Source: an uncultured Phascolarctobacterium sp.
Lineage (GTDB): Bacteria > Bacillota > Negativicutes > Acidaminococcales > Acidaminococcaceae
NCBI RefSeq assembly: GCF_934190775.1
Contig: NZ_CAKPTG010000001.1
Coordinates: 62,001 to 126,000, forward strand
DNA length: 64,000 nucleotides
Direction: 5' to 3'
Position numbers and translations under genes: made by a program. Shown here piece by piece: positions 26,548 through 35,540 of the stretch (the first letter of the stretch is position 1; each line of letters starts with the position of its first letter). The notes under the pieces were generated by a model, which was not told where the DNA came from, searched no databases, and saw only the letters and a list, made by a program, of their open reading frames with translations.

Positions 26548-26563
26548 AAGAATCACCTGCCTA

Positions 26564-27364
26564 TTACTCAGCTGCCTCCGCCAGCAGCAGCTCGACAGCT
26601 CCGCGTGTCACCTGCACCATATAACCGAAGGCACGCTGATAAACATCAGGTGGTGCCACGCTTTCGCTCTGCGTGCGCTTAACTACCACGCCACAGACAG
26701 CGCCAGCCTCTAAGCCTAACGCCTGCGAGGTTACGAACAAAGCGGAGGTTTCCATTTCATAATTCAGCACTCCCAGTGCCTGCCATTCCTGCATCGTCCC
26801 GCGGAAGCGGCGCGGCACATAGCCGGTGAAGCTGTCATAACGCTCCTGCCCCGGCCAGAAGGTGTCGCTGGAGGCCGCAATGCCCAAGTGATAGGGAGCG
26901 CCGGCACTTTTAGCTGCCACCACCAGTGCCGTTGTCACATCAAAGCTGGCAACCGCCGGAAATTCCAATGGTGCATAATGCTGCGAGGTGCCATCAAGGC
27001 GAACAGCGGCTTTATCAATTATAATATCACCGAGATTAACCTTTTCCTGAATCGTACCAGTTGTACCAAAGCGGATAAGCTTTTTAATGCCCATGCGGGC
27101 CAGCTCTTCCAGGCAGATTGCTACGGAAGGACCGCCCATACCTGTCGAGCAGACCAATACCGGAGCATCATTGATTTTCGTCAGCCAGCTGGTGTATTCG
27201 CGATGGCTGGCAATAAAGCTGGCATCACTGCCCAAAGCCTTAGCCAATGGCTCCACACGTCCGGGATCACCGGGAAGCACGGCAACAGTTGCGCCCTGCA
27301 GCTGCTGTGCCGAAAAACCTACATGGTATAAAATCTCCTCAGGTGCTGCGTAATGTTTGCTCAT
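26564..27364 (-). CDS. udp: Uridine phosphorylase
   Basis: A 266-aa nucleoside phosphorylase cleaving uridine to uracil and ribose 1-phosphate. Motifs: PGDPGRVEPLA (phosphate site), STGMGGPS, RFGTTGTIQ and the nucleoside-binding NYEMETSALF. It is 14 bases downstream of deoB, which isomerises the ribose 1-phosphate produced, so the pair forms a salvage route. ATG 27364 has AAGAGGTGG upstream. Confidence 0.92.
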   Translation of the reverse strand: MSKHYAAPEEILYHVGFSAQQLQGATVAVLPGDPGRVEPLAKALGSDASFIASHREYTSWLTKINDAPVLVCSTGMGGPSVAICLEELARMGIKKLIRFGTTGTIQEKVNLGDIIIDKAAVRLDGTSQHYAPLEFPAVASFDVTTALVVAAKSAGAPYHLGIAASSDTFWPGQERYDSFTGYVPRRFRGTMQEWQALGVLNYEMETSALFVTSQALGLEAGAVCGVVVKRTQSESVAPPDVYQRAFGYMVQVTRGAVELLLAEAAE

Positions 27365-27378
27365 CTTATCCACCTCTT

Positions 27379-28602
27379 TCAAAACAAATCTGTTTTGGTG
27401 CCAGTAAATGTCGGTTCAATCTTCATATAATCGGCAATCGTTTGTCCTATATCAGCAAAGGTCTGCATAGGTGCAAGCTGCTTACAGGCAATGCCTGCTC
27501 CCGAAAAGAGTACGGGGATTTTTTCACGCGTATGGTCCGTGCCGCTCCAGCTGGGGTCATTGCCGTGGTCTGCCGTCATCAGCAGCAAATCGTCCGGGCG
27601 CAGCAAAGCGGTAATTTCCGGCAGTCTGCTGTCGAAATATTCCAGTGCTTCGCCATAGCCCTGAATGTCACGACGATGTCCGTAGGAGGAATCAAAGTCA
27701 ACAAAATTAGTAAAGACAATGGTATTATCCGGAGCATCAGCTACAGCCTGCTTCGTTGCGTCTACCAGCTTGTCCAGGCCGCCTGCAGCATAATGCTTCG
27801 TAATGCCGCGATGTGCAAAAATATCGGCAATCTTGCCTACGGCGTATACATTACCACCTGCTGCCACCATTTTATCAAGCAGCGTCGGCTGCGGTGCCGG
27901 TACTGCGTAATCGTGACGGTTGGTTGTGCGGGTAAAATCTGCAGCACAGGTGCCGACGAACGGACGCGCTATTACCCGGGCAATATTATACGGCTGCACC
28001 AGCTTAAAGGCCAGCTTGCACAGGTCGTACAGGCGCTCCAGGCCAAAGGCTTCCTCGTGCGCTGCTATCTGCAGCACGCTGTCAGCAGAGGTATAGATAA
28101 TTGGCTTGCCGCTTTTTACATGCTCCTCGCCCAGCTCCTTGATGATTTCGGTACCGCTGGCATGACATTCGCCCAGCACGCCCGGCAAATTACCCTGGCT
28201 GATGATTGCATCCACCAGCTCCTGTGGAAAGCATTTCGGCACATCAGGGAAATAGCCCCAGTCAAATTTAACCGGCACACCGCTGATTTCCCAATGTCCG
28301 CTCAGTGTATCCTTACCGCGGCTGACCTCCTGCGCATAGGTATAAGCACCGATTGTATGCTCAGCGCCCAGGCCTGCCGGCAGCGCTTCGCCACGGCTCA
28401 GCTCTGCAGCTGCCTGCAGTCCGCGCTCAGCCAGATGCGGCAAATGCAGCGGCTTCGGCTCTTCGCCCGCATGACGCGGATTTTTTGCCATCCATCCGCA
28501 AATATGTCCTAAGGTATCTGCACCCTTATCGCCATATGCTTCGGCATCATGGGCGTAACCAATACCAAAGGAATCCAATAACAGAATAATAGTACGTGCC
28601 AT
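27379..28602 (-). CDS. deoB: Phosphopentomutase
   Basis: A 407-aa alkaline-phosphatase-superfamily enzyme interconverting (deoxy)ribose 1-phosphate and 5-phosphate with two Mn ions. Metal and catalytic regions are visible in LLLDSFGIGYA near the start (Asp ligand), KGADTLGHI and TADHGNDPSWSGTDHTRE near the end. ATG 28602 is chosen over an upstream start 54 bases away; a GGTG-containing site precedes it. Operon partner of udp. Confidence 0.94.
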   Translation of the reverse strand: MARTIILLLDSFGIGYAHDAEAYGDKGADTLGHICGWMAKNPRHAGEEPKPLHLPHLAERGLQAAAELSRGEALPAGLGAEHTIGAYTYAQEVSRGKDTLSGHWEISGVPVKFDWGYFPDVPKCFPQELVDAIISQGNLPGVLGECHASGTEIIKELGEEHVKSGKPIIYTSADSVLQIAAHEEAFGLERLYDLCKLAFKLVQPYNIARVIARPFVGTCAADFTRTTNRHDYAVPAPQPTLLDKMVAAGGNVYAVGKIADIFAHRGITKHYAAGGLDKLVDATKQAVADAPDNTIVFTNFVDFDSSYGHRRDIQGYGEALEYFDSRLPEITALLRPDDLLLMTADHGNDPSWSGTDHTREKIPVLFSGAGIACKQLAPMQTFADIGQTIADYMKIEPTFTGTKTDLF

Positions 28603-28667
28603 TTTTTCACCTGCTTTCTTATGCAAAAGGGAGCTGCTAACACCTATGCTAAACAACTCCCCTTGAA

Positions 28668-29306
28668 TCAGAACCCTAAGCTTTCGCCAACTAAAATAAC
28701 CTTAATGCGTCCCTTATTGCGGCTAGTACGTGTAATAACAATCTGCGAGCAGATGCAGTCCGCAGAAAGGCAGTCACCGCAAAGTCCCGCTTTATAGCAG
28801 GGTGTCTGCAGGCCTGCAAACCTTTTGGCATTTATCGGCGCAGCCACATTACGCGCTCTGTCCATGGCAGCCTCTAAAGAGCCTGCGACCTTGTTAAGCC
28901 CGGCAATAACAAGTACCTGCTTCGGTCCGAAAATCAAAGCAGCACAGCGGTTGCCATTGCCGTCAATGTTTATCAGCTGGCCATCACTGCTGATGGCATT
29001 GCTGCTCATTAAATACGTATCACACAAAAGTGCCTGACGCATCAATTCCATTTTTTCTTCCGGCGTTGCTGCTGCAGCTCTGTCGATAACCTTATTGCGC
29101 TCTTTCACTGCGTCCAAAAGGCCGATTTCATCAATCGTTACAGAACCGCCCCAGGAAACAACATCCTCCTGCGGAATCAGCTCCAAAGCCTGCTTAAGTG
29201 CTGCCTGCTTATCAGCACAGTAATAAGCATCGAAGCCACGCAGCTTCATTTTTTTAACCAGTGTTGCGCCTAAAGCCTCATTGCGCAATACTTCAGCCTG
29301 CTGCAT
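28668..29306 (-). CDS. LUD-domain protein (lactate-utilisation/YkgG-like)
   Basis: A 212-aa protein with the LUD fold: WGGSVTIDEIGL, SSNAISSDGQLINIDGNGNR and VAGLNKVAGSLEAA. A Cys cluster near residues 167-185 (CYKAGLCGDCLSADCICSQ) could bind metal or an Fe-S cluster. LUD proteins act with LutAB-type oxidoreductases, but no such genes are nearby; here it sits between pyrR and deoB. Function not assigned. Confidence 0.82.
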   Translation of the reverse strand: MQQAEVLRNEALGATLVKKMKLRGFDAYYCADKQAALKQALELIPQEDVVSWGGSVTIDEIGLLDAVKERNKVIDRAAAATPEEKMELMRQALLCDTYLMSSNAISSDGQLINIDGNGNRCAALIFGPKQVLVIAGLNKVAGSLEAAMDRARNVAAPINAKRFAGLQTPCYKAGLCGDCLSADCICSQIVITRTSRNKGRIKVILVGESLGF

Positions 29307-29344
29307 AAAATTCTCCTCCTGTTACATTAACAAGCTACGGTTGA

Positions 29345-29896
29345 TTACTCCTCGATATCACCAATTGCTACTTCATCAATGCCGTCTTCCTCTGCCAGAT
29401 AAACGTTGATAGCTTCCTTGTGGGAGGTAGGAACATTTTTACCGGCAAAGTCAGCACGGATCGGCAGCTCGCGATGTCCGCGGTCAATAAGAACTGCCAG
29501 CTGAATAGCCTTTGGCCGGCCCATATCCATCACTGCATCAAGAGCAGCGCGGATAGTACGACCGGTGTAAAGCACATCATCAACAAGAATTACGGTTTTG
29601 CCATTCAGGTCCAGGTCAATTTCTGTACCGTGTACAATCGGATTATATGCAAGAGTAGACAGGTCATCACGATAAAGGGTAATATCCAGCATTCCTACCG
29701 GCAGCTCAACATTCTCTATATCTTTAATTGCTGCTGCCAGGCGTTCTGCGATAGGTACACCGCGGGTACGGATGCCGACAATGACAACATTATCTACGCC
29801 CTTATTTCTTTCGATAATTTCATGAGAAATACGGATAATCGCACGGCGCATAGCCTCTGCATCCATAATAACATTCTTTTTAATAAAATTGCTCAT
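29345..29896 (-). CDS. pyrR: Bifunctional pyr operon regulator / uracil phosphoribosyltransferase PyrR
   Basis: A 183-aa phosphoribosyltransferase-fold protein. The PRPP loop VILVDDVLYTGRTI is intact, and RGHRELPIRADFAGKNVPTS is the PyrR-specific C-terminal stretch involved in RNA binding. In Gram-positive bacteria it binds pyr mRNA leaders and promotes attenuation at high UMP. No pyr biosynthetic genes follow here, so its targets lie elsewhere. ATG 29896 has AGAGGTG upstream. Confidence 0.93.
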   Translation of the reverse strand: MSNFIKKNVIMDAEAMRRAIIRISHEIIERNKGVDNVVIVGIRTRGVPIAERLAAAIKDIENVELPVGMLDITLYRDDLSTLAYNPIVHGTEIDLDLNGKTVILVDDVLYTGRTIRAALDAVMDMGRPKAIQLAVLIDRGHRELPIRADFAGKNVPTSHKEAINVYLAEEDGIDEVAIGDIEE

Positions 29897-29964
29897 TTGG
29901 CTCACCTCTTATTTTTATTCAGGCTTTTAACCTGCTATCAAGACTGCCCTAAGGCAGAACTCAA

Positions 29965-30909
29965 CTAATTAAATTGTCCCAAGCGCAGGCGGGTAACAAT
30001 CTTATGCATATCCTCCGGCAGCGGAGCTTCAAAGCTCAAGCGTTCTCCCGTACGCGGGTGGATAAATTCCAGTGTCTGCGAATGCAGAGCCTGTCCCTGA
30101 ATGCTGAAGGGAGTTTTCATCGGAGAATATTTCGGGTCACCTACCAAAGGATAGCCCAGATACTCCATATGTACGCGAATCTGATGCGTGCGTCCCGTTC
30201 GCAGGCGGCAGCGCACAATAGTATATTTGCCGAAGCGCTCCAAAACCTCGTATTCGGTAACAGCATCACGTCCGCCTTCTTTGACAACCGCCATTTTCTT
30301 ACGGTCGTTTTTATCACGGGCGATAAGCGTTTCAATCACGCCGCTGTCTGTCTTTATGTTGCCACGTACTACAGCAAGATAGGTACGCTGAGCTGTTTTA
30401 GCCTGTATTTGCTGCGATAAGGACAAATGCGCCGCATCATTCTTGGCACAAATCATAATACCGCTAGTATCCTTATCCAGACGATGCACGATACCCGGGC
30501 GGATAACGCCGTTGATACCGGATAAGTTTTTGCAGTGATACAAAAGCGCATTGACCAGCGTTCCGTTTAAATTGCCGGCCGCCGGGTGGACTACCATACC
30601 GCGCGCTTTGTTGACAACAACAACATCCTCATCCTCATAAATAATATCCAGAGGAATATTTTCCGGCTGTACATCCAGAGGCTGCGGCTCAGGCAAGGTA
30701 ACATCAATCTCGTCACCCAGACGCAGCTTGTAGTTGGATTTCAACACCTTGCTGCCGCGCACCGCACGGCCCTCCTCCAGCAGCTTCTGCATATTCGAGC
30801 GCGTAAGCTCCAGCATTGCTGCCAGGCCTACATCAGCACGCTGACCGGCCTCCTGTTCAGTTATAATTAATCTTTGCTGCTCAGCAGCTCCGTTTGCAAA
30901 ATGCTCCAT
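29965..30909 (-). CDS. rluD: 23S rRNA pseudouridine synthase, RluD family
   Basis: A 314-aa RluA-family synthase with an N-terminal S4 RNA-binding domain (about 15-80), the catalytic HRLDKDTSG (Asp145) and the late motif GRTHQIRVHMEYLGYPLVGD. ATG 30909 lies inside lspA, giving a 43-base overlap with its end, supported by AGGAG upstream. Substrate assignment (23S helix 69) is by family only. Confidence 0.92.
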   Translation of the reverse strand: MEHFANGAAEQQRLIITEQEAGQRADVGLAAMLELTRSNMQKLLEEGRAVRGSKVLKSNYKLRLGDEIDVTLPEPQPLDVQPENIPLDIIYEDEDVVVVNKARGMVVHPAAGNLNGTLVNALLYHCKNLSGINGVIRPGIVHRLDKDTSGIMICAKNDAAHLSLSQQIQAKTAQRTYLAVVRGNIKTDSGVIETLIARDKNDRKKMAVVKEGGRDAVTEYEVLERFGKYTIVRCRLRTGRTHQIRVHMEYLGYPLVGDPKYSPMKTPFSIQGQALHSQTLEFIHPRTGERLSFEAPLPEDMHKIVTRLRLGQFN

Positions 30910-31316
30910 ATAATCAAACCTACTCCTACACAAATTGCGATATCTGCCACATTAAATATTGGCCAGATACGAAAATCAAAAAAATCAATTACCACGCCGC
31001 GCGTAGTACGGTCAATAAGATTGCCCAAGGCACCGCCTGCAAAGAGTGCTGTTCCCCAGCAGGCCATCGCGCCGATTTTAGTAATCTCCTCGCGCATATA
31101 CCAGACACCGCCGATTACTGCAAGCGCAATCACCACGAACAGCCAACGACTGCCCTCCAGCATACCGAAGGCGGCACCCGGATTCAGTATAAACGTCCAA
31201 TGAAAAACGTTGTTAATCACCGGCACGCTCTCCCCTAATGCAAAATGTGTTACCACATAATACTTTGTTGCCTGGTCCAGCAGGACCACCAGCAAAGCTA
31301 ATAAACCATAAATCAT
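30867..31316 (-). CDS. lspA: Lipoprotein signal peptidase II
   Basis: A 149-aa four-helix membrane aspartic protease that removes lipoprotein signal peptides. DQATKYYVV near the N-terminus, FILNPGAAFG, GNLIDR, and candidate catalytic Asp111 (VIDFFDF) and Asp125 (FNVADIAI) are in place. First gene of the lspA-rluD-pyrR run; AGGAGA precedes ATG 31316. Overlaps rluD by 43 bases. Confidence 0.95.
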   Translation of the reverse strand: MIYGLLALLVVLLDQATKYYVVTHFALGESVPVINNVFHWTFILNPGAAFGMLEGSRWLFVVIALAVIGGVWYMREEITKIGAMACWGTALFAGGALGNLIDRTTRGVVIDFFDFRIWPIFNVADIAICVGVGLIIWSILQTELLSSKD

Positions 31317-31396
31317 TTTTTTCTCCTATTATCTTGATATGTATATTATAACACACCAAAGACATAAAAATACAGATGACACAAAAACTTAATAAT

Positions 31397-31428
31397 GAAA
31401 AAAGCCACTGTATCTCTACAATGGCTTT
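31397..31428 (-). terminator. Rho-independent terminator of the symporter gene
   Basis: Minus strand AAAGCCATTG/CAGTGGCTTT stem followed by T-run, 13 bases after the stop codon. Confidence 0.82.
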
Positions 31429-31440
31429 CGTTAATGTTAA

Positions 31441-32835
31441 TTAATTATTTTCAGTTGCCAGATCTTCGCGAATCTCAGCCAGCTGTTTACGACGGCTGTG
31501 AACCTTTTCCCAATGCTCGAAGTACAGCTTGGTTTCTGCAACAACCACACCGCTCAGGCCCAACAGAGCAATCAGGTTAGGAATAGCCATCAGACCGTTA
31601 ACGATATCAGCAATAATCCAAATCATTTCCAGCTTCAGGAATACGCCCAGGCCTACCAGAATGATATAGCCGATACGGTAAGGCATGATGCATTTTACGC
31701 CGAATAGATATTCTGCGCAACGCTCGCCGTAATAGCTCCAGCCGATAATAGTGGTGAAGGCGAAGAGTACCAGACCGCCGGTCAGGACATACTTGGCAAC
31801 AGCCGGGAAAGCAGAAGCGAAAGCAGCCTCAGTCAGAGCAGCACCGTTCAAATCGCCGGCCCAGGCACCGCTGACGATAATGGACAGGCCGGTCATGGTG
31901 CAGATGATGATGGTATCGATAAAGGTACCGGTCATAGAAACAAGGCCCTGTTCTGCAGGCCATTTGGTTTTTGCTGCAGCTGCTACGATAGGAGCAGAGC
32001 CCAGACCAGATTCATTGGAATAAATGCCGCGGGCGATACCGCTGCGCATTGCCAGCATAATTCCGGCACCGGCAAAGCCGCCTGCTGCCGCAGTACCGTT
32101 GAAGGCACCGTCGATAACCAGCTTAATTGCAGCCGGCAGAGCATCAGCATAAAATACCAGCACGGAAACGGTTGCGATAACATAAACAGCAGCCATGAAA
32201 GGAACAATCTTGCTTGCTACGTTAGCAATGGATTGCAGCCCGCCGATAATAACAACAGCAACAAGAACAGTCAGGATTGCTGCTACAACGTATTCGGAAA
32301 CGCCAAAGGATACATTAACAATAGAAGTGATTGCATTTACCTGAGTAAAGGTACCGCTGCCCAGGCAGGCAGTCATAACACCGAAGATAGAGAACATTAC
32401 AGCCAAAGGCTTGAATTTTTTGCCCAGGCCCTGTTCAATATAGTACATCGGACCGCCGGAAGCGTTGCCGTTTTCATCATAGGTACGATACTTAACAGCC
32501 AGCACGCCTTCGGAATATTTGGTTGCCATACCGAAGAAAGCAGCCAGCCACATCCACAGCAGAGCACCGGGGCCACCGAGCTTAATTGCTGTTGCTACGC
32601 CAACGATATTACCGGTGCCGACAGTTGCGGCCAAAGCAGTGCACAAAGCCTGAAAGCTGCTTACATCACCTTCGCCCTTGCTGCGGGCGGTAAAAATCAG
32701 CTGCAAGGCTTTAGGCAGCTTCATAACCTGAAGCAGACCAAGACGGACGCTCATTAAAATGCCTGTACCCATAAGCAGCATCATCAAAGGCGGGCCCCAA
32801 ATGAAGCCATCAATAGAATTCAAAATCTCCAACAT
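31441..32835 (-). CDS. Sodium:alanine symporter (AGCS family)
   Basis: A 464-aa polytopic membrane carrier with about ten helices, importing alanine or glycine with Na+. Family stretches: ALAATVGTGNIVGVATAI, GGPGALLWMWLAAFFGM, GGPMYYIEQGLG and YSNESGLGSAPI. ATG 32835 follows GGGGGGA; 29 upstream in-frame residues are rejected. Monocistronic with its own terminator. Confidence 0.93.
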   Translation of the reverse strand: MLEILNSIDGFIWGPPLMMLLMGTGILMSVRLGLLQVMKLPKALQLIFTARSKGEGDVSSFQALCTALAATVGTGNIVGVATAIKLGGPGALLWMWLAAFFGMATKYSEGVLAVKYRTYDENGNASGGPMYYIEQGLGKKFKPLAVMFSIFGVMTACLGSGTFTQVNAITSIVNVSFGVSEYVVAAILTVLVAVVIIGGLQSIANVASKIVPFMAAVYVIATVSVLVFYADALPAAIKLVIDGAFNGTAAAGGFAGAGIMLAMRSGIARGIYSNESGLGSAPIVAAAAKTKWPAEQGLVSMTGTFIDTIIICTMTGLSIIVSGAWAGDLNGAALTEAAFASAFPAVAKYVLTGGLVLFAFTTIIGWSYYGERCAEYLFGVKCIMPYRIGYIILVGLGVFLKLEMIWIIADIVNGLMAIPNLIALLGLSGVVVAETKLYFEHWEKVHSRRKQLAEIREDLATENN

Positions 32836-33007
32836 AAAAAAATCCCCCCAGTAAAAATTTAAAACACGTTTACAATTTAAGGCTTTTTCCCGAAGCCCAT
32901 GTATAGTATTGTAGCACATCAATATATAGTGTACAATACTTCACACGATTGTATACACGTATTCTTCTTAGCAGCAGGGAATAGTGTGACAACTTATTGC
33001 ATGCAAG

Positions 33008-33051
33008 CAAAAAAGCTTCCACCTGCGGTCAAAGACCACAGGCAGAAGCTT
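33008..33051 (-). terminator. Rho-independent terminator of the adenosyltransferase gene
   Basis: AAGCTTC...GAAGCTT outer stem with inner CCTG/CAGG and GGTC/GACC; six-T tail on the minus strand. Confidence 0.88.
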
Positions 33052-33072
33052 CTATTCCTTAATCAGCAATGC

Positions 33073-33585
33073 TTATTTTACTTCGCATTCTACACGTGCC
33101 AGGATAAAGCACAAATCAGACAAACGGTTCAGGCAAACCAGAACATTGGGGTTAACCGGTTCGTTTTCAGCCAGACGCAGCAGGCAGCGCTCGGCACGAC
33201 GGGTAGTAGTGCGCGCGATGTCCAGTGCGGCAGCGCCTACAGTATCGCCGGGGATAATGAAATGACCCAGCGGCTGCAACAGAGAATCAAACTTGTCGAT
33301 TGTATCCTCAAACAGCTTAACGTGTTCTTCTTTGATGTAAGGTTCGGGCAGGTTGAGGCTGGCAATATCAGCCATCACAGACATGAGCAGCTTTTGTACA
33401 TTGAAAATGGTTTCACGTACGTCCTCACGCGTAACCTGAGCACGTGCCAAACCTAATGCCGAGGAAATTTCATCCACAGTACCATAGGCTTCTACACGCA
33501 GGCTTTGCTTGGGAACACGTTCTCCTGTGTACAAACCGGTAGTTCCTTTGTCACCGGTTCTGGTATAAACAGCAGCTTTCTTCAT
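33073..33585 (-). CDS. Cob(I)yrinic acid a,c-diamide adenosyltransferase, PduO type
   Basis: A 170-aa PduO-type ATP:corrinoid adenosyltransferase that makes adenosylcobalamin. ATP site TRTGDKGTTGLYTGERVPK, the conserved YGTVDEISSALG, and helix ARTTTRRAERCL are all present. Monocistronic between ndk and the symporter. B12 use is common in the Negativicutes (methylmalonyl-CoA mutase), but no such gene is in the window. Confidence 0.93.
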   Translation of the reverse strand: MKKAAVYTRTGDKGTTGLYTGERVPKQSLRVEAYGTVDEISSALGLARAQVTREDVRETIFNVQKLLMSVMADIASLNLPEPYIKEEHVKLFEDTIDKFDSLLQPLGHFIIPGDTVGAAALDIARTTTRRAERCLLRLAENEPVNPNVLVCLNRLSDLCFILARVECEVK

Positions 33586-33657
33586 TTCTGCACCATCCTT
33601 TCCGTGAGAGTGTAACCCCTCTCAGTCAGCTCATGGCTGCCGAAAGGCTAAAGTTAA

Positions 33658-34071
33658 TTAGTAAATTTCTTCCGGAGTGAAGAAGTTGTTGATTTCGCGC
33701 TCAGCAGCTTCCGGGCTGTCGGAACCGTGAACAATGTTTTCACCGATGCTCAGAGCGAAGTCGCCGCGGATAGAACCGGGAACTGCTTCGATCGGGTTGG
33801 TAGCACCGTTCAGTTGACGAACAGCTTTGATAGCGTTTTCGCCACGGATTACAGCGCAAACCAGCGGAGCGGAGGTGATGAAGTCAACCAGTTCGCCGAA
33901 GAAGGGTTTGCCTTCATGCTCAGCATAGTGGAATTTAGCTTGAGCTTCGGTAACTTTAACCAGTTTCAGAGCTGCAACTTGCAGGCCTTTGTGTTCGAAA
34001 CGAGCGATGATGTCGCCGATCAGATTTTTCTTAACTCCATCGGGTTTTACGAGTACAAGTGTTTGTTCCAT
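33658..34071 (-). CDS. ndk: Nucleoside diphosphate kinase
   Basis: A 137-aa enzyme equilibrating nucleoside di- and triphosphates. Phospho-His115 lies in NIVHGSDSPE; VLVKPDGVKKNLIG and PGSIRGDFA are typical. Full length; strong AAGGAGAG site upstream. A half-copy of the CCCCTCTCAGTC repeat sits just upstream of the neighbouring gene, at about 33616-33640. Confidence 0.96.
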   Translation of the reverse strand: MEQTLVLVKPDGVKKNLIGDIIARFEHKGLQVAALKLVKVTEAQAKFHYAEHEGKPFFGELVDFITSAPLVCAVIRGENAIKAVRQLNGATNPIEAVPGSIRGDFALSIGENIVHGSDSPEAAEREINNFFTPEEIY

Positions 34072-34152
34072 GTGTGAATCTCTCCTTAAAGTTTAATTAA
34101 TTTTTTATACTAACCCAGTCACCGATGTGACTTAGAGGTATAGTTGAATTTG

Positions 34153-34995
34153 TTAACGGATACCCATTTCTCTTGCCTGCTCACGCAGCAGCTGAACTCT
34201 TTCCTCTGTTGCAGGGTGAGTGCTGAAAAGCTGCTTGGCATCAACACCGGCAAAGGGGTTGATAATAAACATATGCGCAGTTGCTTCGGTAGCACCGGGC
34301 ATTACGCGACGCTCCGCATAGGCTTCAATCTTCAGCAGGGCATCAGCCAGAGCATTGGGATTGCCGCAAAGCTCACCGCCGGATTTATCTGCCATATATT
34401 CGCGGGAACGGGATACTGCCATCTGAATCAGCATAGCTGCCAGAGGCGCCAAAATCATAACCAGAATAGAAGCGATAGGATTACGGCTTTCGCCATTCTC
34501 ATCACGACCGCCGCCAAAGAACATACCCCATTGGGCAATCGTGGAAATAGCACCTGCCATAGAAGCGGCAATAGTACTTACCAAAATATCACGATGCATA
34601 ATATGGCTCAGCTCATGGCCCAAAACACCGGCCAGCTCTTCCTTGGTCAGCATATCTGCCAGCGCAGTATTTACCGCAACGGCAGCATGCTCCGGATTTC
34701 TGCCGGTAGCAAAAGCGTTAGGCACCGGACTGTCGATAATATAAACCTTCGGCATAGGAATATTGGCTTTTTTAGCCAGCTTTTCTACTATTCCGTACAG
34801 CTCCGGCGCACTGTTGCGGTCAACCTGTTGTGCATCATAGTGTGCCAGAACCATCTTATCGCTGTTCCAATAAGCAAAGAAGTTCATTGCCACGCCTACA
34901 AAAAGCATTACGGTCATGCCACGCAGACCACCGAAGAAGTCGCCCAGGAGCATCAGCAGCGCTGTCATTAACGCCATTAAAAACGCTGTTTTCAT
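34153..34995 (-). CDS. htpX: Zinc metalloprotease HtpX
   Basis: A 280-aa M48 membrane protease for quality control of inner-membrane proteins. Two N-terminal membrane segments (5-40), catalytic His127-Glu128-x2-His131 (GHELSH), then further hydrophobic segments (140-195) and a likely third zinc ligand Glu in SREYMADKSG. Length and motif order are normal. GGAGGAAATTACTT precedes the ATG. Confidence 0.94.
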   Translation of the reverse strand: MKTAFLMALMTALLMLLGDFFGGLRGMTVMLFVGVAMNFFAYWNSDKMVLAHYDAQQVDRNSAPELYGIVEKLAKKANIPMPKVYIIDSPVPNAFATGRNPEHAAVAVNTALADMLTKEELAGVLGHELSHIMHRDILVSTIAASMAGAISTIAQWGMFFGGGRDENGESRNPIASILVMILAPLAAMLIQMAVSRSREYMADKSGGELCGNPNALADALLKIEAYAERRVMPGATEATAHMFIINPFAGVDAKQLFSTHPATEERVQLLREQAREMGIR

Positions 34996-35091
34996 CTAAG
35001 TAATTTCCTCCTCATAAAAGACCTGCACTGTAAACAGGTACAGGCATTAATAGAATACATTTTCAACATATCTATTATAACAAGTAATTAC

Positions 35092-35526
35092 TTATTTTTC
35101 AATTTGGGCCTTGATAGAGTTTAACATATTTTCACTGTTTTCACGAACTTTTTTCTTAAGAATAGGATTCAGAAGGCCGGCAATCATCGGAATACCGAAC
35201 TCAAAATCAACTGCCAAAGTTACCTCGCAGCCGTCAGCCTGCGGTGTAATAAGCCAGGAGCCTTCCATTTTCTTTAAATCACCCTCGGTCTGAGCGTAGG
35301 TAATCTTCAGCTCCTCAGGATAGAAGGTATCGCGCTCGGTCCAGACGATTTTGCGTCCGTCAACATTACTTACCCAGTGAGAAACAGTGTAATTCTCACC
35401 GCGCTCCAAGATTTCTACGCTTACCAGGTCATGCATAAAGTTAGGGTAAGCAGCCATATCCTTGATAATATCATAAATTTTTGCACCATCACCCTTGATG
35501 GTGGTTTTGCTCTCTACATAAGGCAT
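35092..35526 (-). CDS. SRPBCC (START-like) family protein
   Basis: A 144-aa protein of the polyketide cyclase/ligand-binding helix-grip fold: VESKTTIKGDGAKIYDIIKDM at the start and a long C-terminal helix. Such proteins bind lipids or ubiquinone-like molecules, and the ligand is unknown. It lies 14 bases after the aminotransferase gene, so the two are probably co-transcribed. Confidence 0.82.
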   Translation of the reverse strand: MPYVESKTTIKGDGAKIYDIIKDMAAYPNFMHDLVSVEILERGENYTVSHWVSNVDGRKIVWTERDTFYPEELKITYAQTEGDLKKMEGSWLITPQADGCEVTLAVDFEFGIPMIAGLLNPILKKKVRENSENMLNSIKAQIEK

Positions 35527-35540
35527 AATCTTATCTCCTC